Below, piece after piece: positions 33,958-42,177 of a stretch of 42,177 nt of DNA. Each line of letters begins with the position of its first letter. Within the stretch, counting starts at the first letter, position 1. Made by a program: the position numbers and the translations under genes. The stretch spans positions 1-42,177 of the forward strand of contig JANLFN010000020.1 of the NCBI GenBank assembly GCA_024655885.1, in the 5' to 3' direction. The notes beneath the pieces are model-generated. The model did not search any database. It was given only the letters and a program-made list of their open reading frames with translations, and was not told the origin of the DNA. The DNA is from Eubacteriales bacterium (GTDB lineage Bacteria > Bacillota > Clostridia > Acetivibrionales > JANLFN01).

Positions 33958-36900
33958 ATGTCCGAAATAGGTAAACGAGGTAGTTCTCGACGAAAAGGTG
34001 ATGAATACCAAGACCTTACTGCTCTGCGGCTGGCCTTGGAAGCATATATTGACCGTAAACCCTTCGAAATGTTTTTGGAGTACGAAAAATCTGGCAACCT
34101 TGATGACATCGTCCTCTTTCAGGGATCTGATATCTTTCCCCATCAAGTGAAGTATGCTGTTAACTCGCTCGAAAACTACGAAATGGTTGACTTCCTTAAT
34201 CCAGATAGTCCAGTAAGCATTATGAAATTTGCTGCGAGCTGGCAATTTTTAAAACAGCGGTTCCCTGATCGCAGGCTTACTGTATGTTTATGTTCAAACA
34301 GGGGTTTGGATAGCACTCTCTTTGATATTGTGAATCCGGATGGGACATTTAAACAAGAGGTAATCGAAGACCGCAAACGTGGTAATGCTAAAAAATTGAG
34401 ATCGGATCTGGCATCGGCCTCAGGTCTTAATGCAGACTCATTCGCGGCATTCTTGGCAGACTTCAAGTTTGTACTGCGACAGCCGACTCTGTCGGAGCTG
34501 GAGCAATATATTCGAACGGTTCTTCTCGACAAGGAATTGGGGCTATCTGATGACACGGTCTTCTTAGACCTAAAGGAAACCATTAAGAACAACGCAATTT
34601 TCTCTCGAGAGGAAATTACCGCCCAATCTATTGACAGCCTCCTAGAGCGACTCCAGAGCAAGTTGCTCATTCCCCAGGTATTCCCCGTCAACCAAGACCA
34701 CTTCGTGGAACAAAAGTACCTTTCAGAGCAACTAGACAGGGTGTTGCCAAATATTAATGGAGGATATCTGATTGTTACCGGACTTCCTGGCAGCGGGAAA
34801 TCAACATCGCTGACTATGTACTTCGATGCGCTTAGTAGTTCTACGTATGAAGTGTTCAGATACTACTGTTTCGTAGGAGTCAATGATAACGCCCAAAGGA
34901 TGCGTGTTCAGGCCGAAAGCCTCCGTGCCAACCTTCTAAGTGAGTTCCACCGGAGATATCCGGATGTACTCAAAAGACGTTTTGATTACAGCGAACGTAA
35001 CTTCCTCGAATGCCTGACAACACTGGCCAGGTTCTTTGTAGATCATGGTCGCAGATTTGTTATTCTCCTTGATGGATTGGATCACGCTGAACGACTTGAG
35101 CCGGAAATCAGAGAAACGGTGATCTCGGCATTGCCCTCAAGTGTCCCTGAGGGTGTCACTATAGTTGTTGGTACACAGGAATTACATAAGTGGCCATACT
35201 TTCTTAAGCGAGCGAGAGAGTGCCCGGATAGCCATATCAAGATGCCGCTATTCTCAGAAGCCGAGACGAGAGACTATCTGGAAAATAAGCGGGGTATTTC
35301 AGGCCTGACACATGCTGACATTGCAGAGATTCACAAGAGGTGTGAAGGCCTACCTCTATATTTGCGGTATGCGGTTGAAATCCTCATTTCAAGTGAGTCA
35401 TTGACGGAGGCCATTGCTTCTCTAACTCCGGCCTCGGGTGGAGATATTCGGAATTACTACGGACTACTCTGGGACGAGTTTGAGAGATTTGGTATGGGGG
35501 AGGCAAAGCACCTTTGTGCAGCTATGGCTTGTATGCGCTTTAGTGTGCACAGGGATGAACTCTATAAGATCGCGGCACTTAATCGGCCAGCATTTGAAGA
35601 TGCCTACAAATGCATCTGCCACTTGCTCCGCGATTCTGACGGCAGATTGACTGTGTTCCACAACAGCTTCCGTGAGTTCGTGATTAGTCAGGTTTCTGAC
35701 GGCTGGATTAAAGAAATAAGAAATAATATCTGTACCTTCTTAAAGGATAACAAGAATTCCCCTCGCTGGTTTGGCCACGTTTTTAAATACTGCTATGATG
35801 CAGAAGATTACACATATGTCCTTGATGAAGTAAATGAAGAATTCGTTGATCGTGCTTTACTGCATTGCCGTCCATCTGCAGAAATTATGGATGCAATACA
35901 CTGGGCTGTTGAAGCCGCATTCAATCGGCAAGATATCGTTCAACTGAGTCGTCTTGGGGCATTGAAGTATAGAACAGGTGAGCGCCTTGAGTATAATCTC
36001 AATCGAGCCATACTTGTAGATGCTCTTCTCGCTCTGGGGCGAGAACAAGACGTAATCACTTTTGTGTATTCGCCAGAGGCGAATCATTGGCTTGTGGAGA
36101 GTCGCACCTCGCTTGCAGTCATGTATAGGTTGGCCGAAGCTGGGAAATTTGAGCTTGGACGGCGTCTCTTTGATGTTTTCACAAATGAGTTTCGAGGTAT
36201 TCGTTCTGACAATGCAGATGACAAACGGTCGCAAGTAGTTGGCATAGCACGATGCTTAGGTATTTATAAGGATAATCAGGCGCGTCCGTTGCGATGGCTT
36301 GCTCAATTCAACTTCTCCCTCGGAATTCTGGAGCAACAGGACTTATATTCCCCAAGCTATAGTCCACACTTAGATGCCTACATCGATACACTTGTTAAAT
36401 TTGGCTTTTCGGAAAAGTGGAAGCGGCTCAAGCGTGTGAAAAGAATATTCCCAAGCAGCTTGGTGCGGTATCTGTTGATCCGTGCTCTTGCTCGCTATAA
36501 CCTAATCGAGGAGCTACGGACTGCCGTGTCTGAGTATTGGGAACAGGAGCAGCCTTCTGGTAATGTCGAGCTTGCTTTTTATGCCGCCAAGGCGGGCATG
36601 CCGGCTTCGATAGTGACTGCGATTGCAGGCACTATCGAAGCCCCAAAGACGGTGGCACCAGACTACGTTTCCCCAAGCAATCCGATGCTCAGACACTATG
36701 TATACACTTTCATTGTTGTTGCTTATGAGGGTAACGAGGAAGCCTATGCAAGCCTCTTCGCCACGGTCGGCACAGCTCGAACACTTTGGAACGCGGCTCT
36801 TAGACATTTGCTCGTGGCCTGCCACTGCATCGGGCAGTCGTTTCGAGGTACTGATCATGATTGGTATGAAGAAGCGCGGCAAAGTATTAACATTCTGGTT

Positions 36901-39900
36901 CATACTGAACAGGGGGATGGCGAAAGAATTTTTGAGTCGATTGAGCTTATTAGAGAAGTACTACAGCTGTCCATTGGCCTTCTAACTGAGCAGGTACAGA
37001 AGTATTTTCCTGAGCGTCTGAGCGAATGGATCATATGCTTGGGTTCCCTACGTGACTCTATACTATGGAACACACATTTCGGAATAGGGGAATCCCGTCA
37101 AGATTATGGTTTTGAGCTTCGGATTTGGGAAACCCTTGCGAGAATTCCGCAAGTGGGCACCAGGCTCGCTCCAATTTTGAGAAGTTGTGCCGAAACCTAT
37201 GAGAAGTCAACCCTGCTTAAAGGTGGTTCCCGTTCGGATCATTTCATTTGGCTTTCAGCGATTATGGCTAAGTGTGGTATGCGTGATGATGCCGAAAAGT
37301 GGCTCCGCTATGGCATACGCTCATCGCAAATATATGGGTATCACAAGGATATCACCCTTTTACACTTGATCGACATCCTTAATCTCGTCAATCAGCGTCA
37401 GCCTAAGTTGGCACTTGAACGGTGTGCTCGCGTGCTGTCAATGGTGGACTGGATGCCACATCTTACGGATGGCAGGGAGACCAAGTGGTTTCCCCAGAAA
37501 GCTTTCGCGGCCGTTTTAAAAGTCAATCGGCAGGCCGCGTTTGATTTGCTAACTCATTTCTCACGGTCTATAGCAAGATGGAAGATGCAGGATTGCCTTG
37601 AGGAATACATTCTTAGTATGGAAGAGGGCGACCCCGAGTACCTCTGGTGTCTCACGGAGCTCTTTGCCAATCACTTTAGCGAAGATGGTAGGCATTGTAA
37701 TCAAATTATGGAAACCAGGCAGCACATCGTCGATTTGGTGCACGAATCCTGTTCAGTAGAAATCTACAATGAATTCGAAAACCGCTTCCGACGCTTCATA
37801 CTAACGGAGATCACACCTAGGCACTGGCCCGAAGACCTGAAGAAAGAGCTCGGCATCCCTGGTAGCACTAATGTTAAGAATGACAATGCTGACTCATGGG
37901 CTAAGCCGCCATCAGAGTTCAAACTGGATGGTGAAAGCATAACCATTGAAGGCATAGCTGAGAAATGTCGGGTATCATTTACTGAGTTTCTGAAGACGCT
38001 TGACAAGCTGAAGAACCAGAATGAGCATTTTTACGAACGGGATCTAGTAAATACCTCTTTAAGACATCACATAATGACTGCCAAGACATTAGAAGACCTC
38101 ATATCGATCAAGGAATATGCTGAGTCTGAAGGTCGCTGGCAGGATGCAACTGTAATTGAACAATTAGCTGAACGTTTTGTGGAATTCGGAGATCATGCTA
38201 ACGCCATATCGTGCTTCGGGATAGCATACGCTTGCTATGGAAGCTGGTCCCGTTGGCGAGATAACAGAAAATATCTGGCGGCAGTAGCGGCAAGGGACAG
38301 ACAAACTGCGAAGAAGTTTGTCCTAAAGGAATGCTATGAATCAACATGCGGTTCCGGTGGTGGCTATGATACACCGCCTATTGCGGCTTCTGGACTGGAT
38401 GTGCTGGATGAACCTCAAATGCTTGAGGATGTATTCAATGACTTCCTGACGCATTGTGAAAGCATGTTTGCGCAATTGCCTAAGAATGATAACTATGCAT
38501 GGCTGAAAGAGTACAAGGAACCGTCCGCCGATGCCAACCAGCTCATTCTTAATTTTGTTGTGGACGAGTTGTCGACTTCTGAGATTGACCACGGCGAGAG
38601 ATTGATCAGGGCAGTGACGAAGTTGGCGATTGCCAGACCCGATGAGGCAATACCTGTGCTTATTACCAGGATGGTATCAGCTTCCGGAAGGATTCTGCGT
38701 CGTTTGCTGACGGTATTTTACTGTCTTGCTACCCATTGTCCCCAGCTCTTGGTGCCGCACCAGCAGGTGTTCGCCCAAATTCTTGAGAGGGAGGACTTTT
38801 TCTGCCGTCAAACAGTTCTGCGTATTCTTCGCCGTGTGGACGAAGCTTCTCCTCTTGAAGCTTCCGTTAACAGTTCTGTCCAGCGTATCGATAGGAATTA
38901 CTCAGATGCCATATATTATTCGTCATATATACTTCCGTCTTGTTCTACTCCTGAATTCAAGCATTTTCTAAAACGAAACACCCTGTTTGATTTTTCCAAG
39001 CAGGTAGAGTTGATGGAGAAAATTCTTCAAGTACCTCCGGGGAGTCTTGTGGCTGCCATTGAAGAACGACTGATTGCCCCAAAATGGTCGATAGATGATG
39101 AGAGAGACCGTGTAAAAGATGACTGGTACGGCCATGTACATCCGCAGGGCTGGCCTGTTGTCTGGATTACAACCGAATTTCAGGAACTTGTTACAGAGAC
39201 TCTTTGGGGCATACTGGACGAAGTGGCTATAAAGCTGAAGATGAGCAAAGAACAGATTAACTGGCTCTGGCAGACAATCCAGCCTGCCGATCCGGAATAT
39301 GTTTTCCGTGGTTTAATGCCGCGCCCTCTAGACATCGAGCCACTTAATGTCCATGACAAAGAGGCCTGGTTCAGCGAGCTGGACGCGTTCAAATCTCTGG
39401 AAATTGGAGATACAAGAATCCAGGGTGATGATGGAGAATGGATAACAATATTTGAGAAGCGGAGAATGGCTCAGGAAGAAACGTACAATGTTCCATATAG
39501 ACAAGAGATCTCCCTGCAAGGATTTCTGATCCCTCAACAGGTGTACGGTGGATCCTATAGGTTAGATGAACTTGAATTATGGACCGAGAGAATCCTCCCA
39601 AATTCCTCAATGTCTGTCACAATTAAACAGACTCAGACAGAACTATCTGGTAGAGGACACAGAGTCTTGGAAAAGTCAGACGAATGTATCCCGATTATCG
39701 CTGAGCACGAGAATCCTTTAACTTTTTTGGGGTACTTAAATGTGTGTACTCTGACCTCTTTCATCATAAAGGAATTCAATCTGTCGTTTGAAGGGTTGAA
39801 TCTTCTCAGAAATGGCGAAGTTGTTGCCAAGTATGAGGCATGGCAGGAAGGCTACCAGGATGAGTGTTACACACGGGAGAAACTGTCACTTGGCTTTAGA

Positions 39901-40062
39901 CTTCGGGTGCGCCAAGACTTCTTAACCGAGATTTGTCGTTGTTATCGCAAATTACTGTGTATTTGTATTGATGAAAAACGGGAGTATTACGAGTCTATTT
40001 ACCGTCCAGAACCTAATGATAGTCGATATTCAAGACGATATGTATTGTATTATTTGAGCTAA
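33958..40062 (+). CDS. Giant STAND NTPase with N-terminal Cap4-like nuclease (Avs-like)
   Basis: The 2034-residue protein begins with a Cap4/DUF4297-type PD-(D/E)xK-like nuclease (RRKGDEYQDLTALRLALEAY, then the GNLDDIV strand and the HQVKYA catalytic Gln-x-Lys). A STAND/NACHT-type NTPase follows, with Walker A GLPGSGKS at residues 275-282 and Walker B LLDGLDHAE with D372 and D375. The remaining ~1400 residues are helical repeats, expected to be the sensor. The layout matches Avs-type anti-phage sensors, in which repeats recognise a phage protein and oligomerisation activates the nuclease. I cannot say which Avs class, or which ligand. GCAGGAGG precedes the ATG. Base composition is clearly richer in G+C than the genes on either side, suggesting separate acquisition. 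The 237 bases before it hold no gene that I can support. Confidence 0.82.
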   Translation: MSEIGKRGSSRRKGDEYQDLTALRLALEAYIDRKPFEMFLEYEKSGNLDDIVLFQGSDIFPHQVKYAVNSLENYEMVDFLNPDSPVSIMKFAASWQFLKQRFPDRRLTVCLCSNRGLDSTLFDIVNPDGTFKQEVIEDRKRGNAKKLRSDLASASGLNADSFAAFLADFKFVLRQPTLSELEQYIRTVLLDKELGLSDDTVFLDLKETIKNNAIFSREEITAQSIDSLLERLQSKLLIPQVFPVNQDHFVEQKYLSEQLDRVLPNINGGYLIVTGLPGSGKSTSLTMYFDALSSSTYEVFRYYCFVGVNDNAQRMRVQAESLRANLLSEFHRRYPDVLKRRFDYSERNFLECLTTLARFFVDHGRRFVILLDGLDHAERLEPEIRETVISALPSSVPEGVTIVVGTQELHKWPYFLKRARECPDSHIKMPLFSEAETRDYLENKRGISGLTHADIAEIHKRCEGLPLYLRYAVEILISSESLTEAIASLTPASGGDIRNYYGLLWDEFERFGMGEAKHLCAAMACMRFSVHRDELYKIAALNRPAFEDAYKCICHLLRDSDGRLTVFHNSFREFVISQVSDGWIKEIRNNICTFLKDNKNSPRWFGHVFKYCYDAEDYTYVLDEVNEEFVDRALLHCRPSAEIMDAIHWAVEAAFNRQDIVQLSRLGALKYRTGERLEYNLNRAILVDALLALGREQDVITFVYSPEANHWLVESRTSLAVMYRLAEAGKFELGRRLFDVFTNEFRGIRSDNADDKRSQVVGIARCLGIYKDNQARPLRWLAQFNFSLGILEQQDLYSPSYSPHLDAYIDTLVKFGFSEKWKRLKRVKRIFPSSLVRYLLIRALARYNLIEELRTAVSEYWEQEQPSGNVELAFYAAKAGMPASIVTAIAGTIEAPKTVAPDYVSPSNPMLRHYVYTFIVVAYEGNEEAYASLFATVGTARTLWNAALRHLLVACHCIGQSFRGTDHDWYEEARQSINILVHTEQGDGERIFESIELIREVLQLSIGLLTEQVQKYFPERLSEWIICLGSLRDSILWNTHFGIGESRQDYGFELRIWETLARIPQVGTRLAPILRSCAETYEKSTLLKGGSRSDHFIWLSAIMAKCGMRDDAEKWLRYGIRSSQIYGYHKDITLLHLIDILNLVNQRQPKLALERCARVLSMVDWMPHLTDGRETKWFPQKAFAAVLKVNRQAAFDLLTHFSRSIARWKMQDCLEEYILSMEEGDPEYLWCLTELFANHFSEDGRHCNQIMETRQHIVDLVHESCSVEIYNEFENRFRRFILTEITPRHWPEDLKKELGIPGSTNVKNDNADSWAKPPSEFKLDGESITIEGIAEKCRVSFTEFLKTLDKLKNQNEHFYERDLVNTSLRHHIMTAKTLEDLISIKEYAESEGRWQDATVIEQLAERFVEFGDHANAISCFGIAYACYGSWSRWRDNRKYLAAVAARDRQTAKKFVLKECYESTCGSGGGYDTPPIAASGLDVLDEPQMLEDVFNDFLTHCESMFAQLPKNDNYAWLKEYKEPSADANQLILNFVVDELSTSEIDHGERLIRAVTKLAIARPDEAIPVLITRMVSASGRILRRLLTVFYCLATHCPQLLVPHQQVFAQILEREDFFCRQTVLRILRRVDEASPLEASVNSSVQRIDRNYSDAIYYSSYILPSCSTPEFKHFLKRNTLFDFSKQVELMEKILQVPPGSLVAAIEERLIAPKWSIDDERDRVKDDWYGHVHPQGWPVVWITTEFQELVTETLWGILDEVAIKLKMSKEQINWLWQTIQPADPEYVFRGLMPRPLDIEPLNVHDKEAWFSELDAFKSLEIGDTRIQGDDGEWITIFEKRRMAQEETYNVPYRQEISLQGFLIPQQVYGGSYRLDELELWTERILPNSSMSVTIKQTQTELSGRGHRVLEKSDECIPIIAEHENPLTFLGYLNVCTLTSFIIKEFNLSFEGLNLLRNGEVVAKYEAWQEGYQDECYTREKLSLGFRLRVRQDFLTEICRCYRKLLCICIDEKREYYESIYRPEPNDSRYSRRYVLYYLS

Positions 40063-40266
40063 GTGCCATGATACCAGCAGTAACAAGTACCCAATTTTCC
40101 ATCTATAGTTTTTAAAAAAGCGGAATTCTTACAGAGAGCCGAGATGTGTTGGTATCTCATAGTTGTTTTGATGATAAGTTGGGATGACTGTAAGTTATTT
40201 TTTGGAGACACTTACCATCTTTTTTGGTGTATTTTACTGAGCAATTTATCTATTCCATACCATCAA

Positions 40267-40429
40267 GGCACGTCGAGTGCATAGTTTCCATCAAAAGAAA
40301 ACACAGTGAGTAAAGCCGTTTACGGCAAGGGCTGGAGGGTGTTTGGTAGGATGTGGGTATGTTCCCGTGAACGAAGGGAGAAAACAGCTTGTTGTTACTA
40401 AATGGATAATGAGATAAAATATATTTATC
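40267..40429 (+). promoter_or_regulatory. Repeat element, copy C, with built-in promoter for the HNH gene
   Basis: The head GGCACGTCGAGTGCATAGTT is shared with copies A and B. From about 40310 on, the sequence matches copy D (41501-41662) closely, including GGGTATGTTCCC...GGGAGAAAACA. It ends in TTGTTA (40392-40397), 17 bp, TAAAAT (40415-40420), a promoter-like pair in the same place in both copies. The rest of the gap 40063-40497 shows no gene. Confidence 0.65.
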
Positions 40430-40497
40430 AATGTGGAGAAAGGTTTGCAAAGCCTCAAAATATGTAGATAAATTCTTGAAGGAGAGAGAACTTTGAA

Positions 40498-41436
40498 ATG
40501 AAGTTCTTTGTGGGGGTTACTGATAACAATTGGTATAATTTTTTAGCAAACAGCAGACCTGATGAAGCGAATTTCTGGCGACCTGGAGGGGGACAAGCTT
40601 TTAAGGCAATAGAGCCTAATGACCTATTTCTATTTAAATTGCATAATCCATTAAACTTTATTGCCGGGGGAGGTTTTTTTGTCAGGTATGTATCTTTGCC
40701 TGTTTCTTTAGCTTGGGAAGCATTTGGAAATAAGAACGGTACAGGGGATTATCACAGCTTTCTGAATGCAATTCACAAATACCGCAAGACTGACCAAAGA
40801 AGCGAACCTGATCCGGTTATCGGATGTATTATTCTAACATCTCCATTTTTCTTTAATCAGAATGAAGGGATACCGGTTCCGGAAGACTGGAGTCCTAATA
40901 TTGTTCAAGGCAAGACTTATGATACCGGCACATTGACTGGCAGGCGATTATACCAACAGGTACAGGAAAGGTTAAATAGAAGTGCATCAGCAGATAATGC
41001 AAGCTGCATAGTGTGTGAAGATAATGCAGCAAATAGATACGGTTCAGGCCAGATTGTTTATCCCCGAATCGGACAAGGCACCTTCAAAGTACTGGTAACA
41101 GAGGCTTATCACAGACGTTGTGCGGTAACGGGAGAAAAGACATTACCGGTACTTGAAGCATCGCACATTAAACCTTATTCACAGGAAGGCCCTCATAGCA
41201 TAACGAATGGGCTGCTTTTAAGAAAGGATCTGCATGCGTTATTTGATAGAGGATATATAACCATAGATGAGGATTTGCATATTGAAGTCAGTAAAAGAAT
41301 TAAAGAAGATTATGGTAATGGTCGAGAGTATTATGCCTATCATGGAAAGAAACTTGCAGTAATTCCGGATACAATGTACGAGAGGCCGGATCCGAAATTT
41401 TTAAGATGGCACAATGAAAATGTATTTTTGACGTAA
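40498..41436 (+). CDS. HNH endonuclease with N-terminal PUA/EVE-like domain (McrA-type)
   Basis: The 312-residue protein has an N-terminal ~150-residue domain that begins FFVGVTDNNWYNFL and contains LFKLHNPLNFIAGGGFF, resembling PUA/EVE-type modified-base readers. A C-terminal HNH nuclease follows (CAVTGEKTLPVLEASHIKPY, then NGLLLRKDLHALFDRGYI). The arrangement fits a type IV-like restriction enzyme that cuts DNA with modified bases. The start at 40498 follows AAGGAG. It has its own repeat-borne promoter, shared in sequence with the next gene. Confidence 0.82.
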   Translation: MKFFVGVTDNNWYNFLANSRPDEANFWRPGGGQAFKAIEPNDLFLFKLHNPLNFIAGGGFFVRYVSLPVSLAWEAFGNKNGTGDYHSFLNAIHKYRKTDQRSEPDPVIGCIILTSPFFFNQNEGIPVPEDWSPNIVQGKTYDTGTLTGRRLYQQVQERLNRSASADNASCIVCEDNAANRYGSGQIVYPRIGQGTFKVLVTEAYHRRCAVTGEKTLPVLEASHIKPYSQEGPHSITNGLLLRKDLHALFDRGYITIDEDLHIEVSKRIKEDYGNGREYYAYHGKKLAVIPDTMYERPDPKFLRWHNENVFLT

Positions 41437-41500
41437 AAGTGAATGCTGAAAGAAGAAAAGTGTCAGAAAGCTGAACGCGGTAAAACAGCACATACAATTT

Positions 41501-41662
41501 GGTGCGAGGAGGGTTGCAGTTCCGCCCTTCTACTCTGTGTGAGTGAAGCTGCTTGGGACAAATATTGGAGGATGTTTGACAGGATACGGGTATGTTCCCC
41601 CGGACGTGGGGAGAAAACACTCTGTTGTTATCGAATGGATACTAATGTAAAATATAGTTATA
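41501..41662 (+). promoter_or_regulatory. Repeat element, copy D, with built-in promoter for the DUF5655-like gene
   Basis: Head GGTGCGAGGAGGGTTGCAGTTCC corresponds to the head of copy C at lower identity. The rest matches copy C: TGTTTG, AGGAT, GGGTATGTTCCC, GGGAGAAAACA, TGTTGTTA, AATGGATA. TTGTTA (41625-41630) and TAAAAT (41648-41653) are again 17 bp apart. Confidence 0.65.
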
Positions 41663-41685
41663 AGTTTTAAGAGGTTGAGGTGTAC

Positions 41686-42111
41686 ATGAGCGATATAAAG
41701 CTTTTTAAAATAAATGGCGCTGTTGAGGAACTTCCGGCCACTGCAGTTAGTATTGAAAAGGAACTTCAAAACCTTATAGAAAAAAATATGGAAAAATTCT
41801 TTGGGGTCCGCTTTCTTTGTTCGGAGTATTCCACAACCCATGGAGGAAGAATCGACTCACTGGGGATCGATGAAAATAACTGTCCGGTAATTTTTGAATA
41901 CAAGAGAGCCAGTAATGAGAATGTAATGAATCAAGGTCTTTTTTATCTTGACTGGTTGCTTGATCATAAAGCCGACTTTGAATTGTTAGTAATGAAGATG
42001 CTTGGAAAGGAATACTCTGACAAATTGGATTGGAGCATGCCCCGGCTTATTTGTGTAGCTGGCGATTTCACGAAATATGATGAACATGCTGTAAAACAGA
42101 TGCCTAAGTAG
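41686..42111 (+). CDS. DUF5655-like PD-(D/E)xK protein, probably shortened
   Basis: The 141-residue protein resembles DUF5655-associated nuclease-like domains: SDIKLFKI at the start, GVRFLCSEYSTTHGGRIDSL with the first acidic residue, and VIFEYKRA carrying the E-x-K of a PD-(D/E)xK site. Relatives run on after the DEHAVKQ segment with an IELIRY-type strand; here the frame ends in MPK and TAG. It may be a truncated or frameshifted copy. I chose ATG 41686, with GAGG 5 bases upstream, over GTG 41680. The 66 bases after it to the window end hold nothing I can name. Confidence 0.7.
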   Translation: MSDIKLFKINGAVEELPATAVSIEKELQNLIEKNMEKFFGVRFLCSEYSTTHGGRIDSLGIDENNCPVIFEYKRASNENVMNQGLFYLDWLLDHKADFELLVMKMLGKEYSDKLDWSMPRLICVAGDFTKYDEHAVKQMPK

Positions 42112-42177
42112 TAATTCGAAATCAGTTTAAATGTTTAATGGTGCAAGTTGCAGAATATTAGCAGGCTGTAATTTTAC

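Noticed and set aside
34176-34691. Antisense open frame inside the STAND gene
   Set aside because: Shadow of the sense gene, with no start signal or domain.
40267-40429. HEARO/omega-RNA for an IscB-type nuclease
   Set aside because: The downstream HNH protein lacks RuvC and bridge-helix parts, and the repeat ends in a promoter and also precedes a non-HNH gene.

Overview
The window looks like an accessory or defence island from a member of the Clostridia (Bacillota). The reasons are the AT-rich base composition, strong AGGAGG/GAGGTG ribosome-binding sites, some TTG and GTG starts, an ICE/phage-like XRE-ImmA module, a trio of large serine recombinases, and integrative-element cargo (SHOCT, DUF6329, extra RsgA, GNAT). 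I see no rRNA, tRNA or CRISPR array and no clear housekeeping backbone. The species cannot be named from sequence alone.

Layout. (1) 1-6952: the end of a type III restriction-modification operon (mod, res), followed by a single-chain SIR2-APAZ-Argonaute. (2) 7012-14481: a mobile-element control and integration block. It holds a leftward ImmA/XRE pair with twin 30-bp operators, rightward sigma/ArpU-like regulators, structured non-coding DNA, a SHOCT mini-protein and three overlapping serine recombinase genes. (3) 14538-18041: a second Argonaute, catalytically dead, translationally coupled (ATGA) to a two-transmembrane-segment protein. (4) 18042-25864: a degraded resolvase, two DNA-binding-like proteins, an AbiEi/AbiEii toxin-antitoxin pair, a metallophosphoesterase, a zinc-ribbon mini-protein, a SEC-C protein and a remnant of another AbiEii-type toxin. 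(5) 26094-29766: a VOC protein, an attenuator-controlled rsgA with a GNAT, and a DUF6329 gene cut off at a junction with a second copy of the recombinase 3' end. (6) 29824-40062: an XRE - AAA+ ATPase - subtilase operon under a perfect 18-bp inverted repeat, then a 2034-residue STAND NTPase with a Cap4-like nuclease head. (7) 40267-42111: two nuclease genes (PUA-like/HNH and a DUF5655-like PD-(D/E)xK), each preceded by the same roughly 160-bp promoter-bearing repeat.

How it fits together. Nearly every non-mobility gene is a recognised or plausible anti-phage or anti-plasmid component. They cover DNA modification and cleavage, nucleic-acid-guided sensing with NAD-depleting or membrane effectors, toxin-antitoxin abortive infection, a protease-type system and an NLR-like sensor. 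The most striking points are two different inactive Argonautes with different effectors 8 kb apart; the self-regulated AAA+/subtilase operon; a 15.3-kb direct repeat marking past recombination; and a family of non-coding repeats between the cargo modules. Gene functions are inferred from motifs seen in the translations; no database search was possible.
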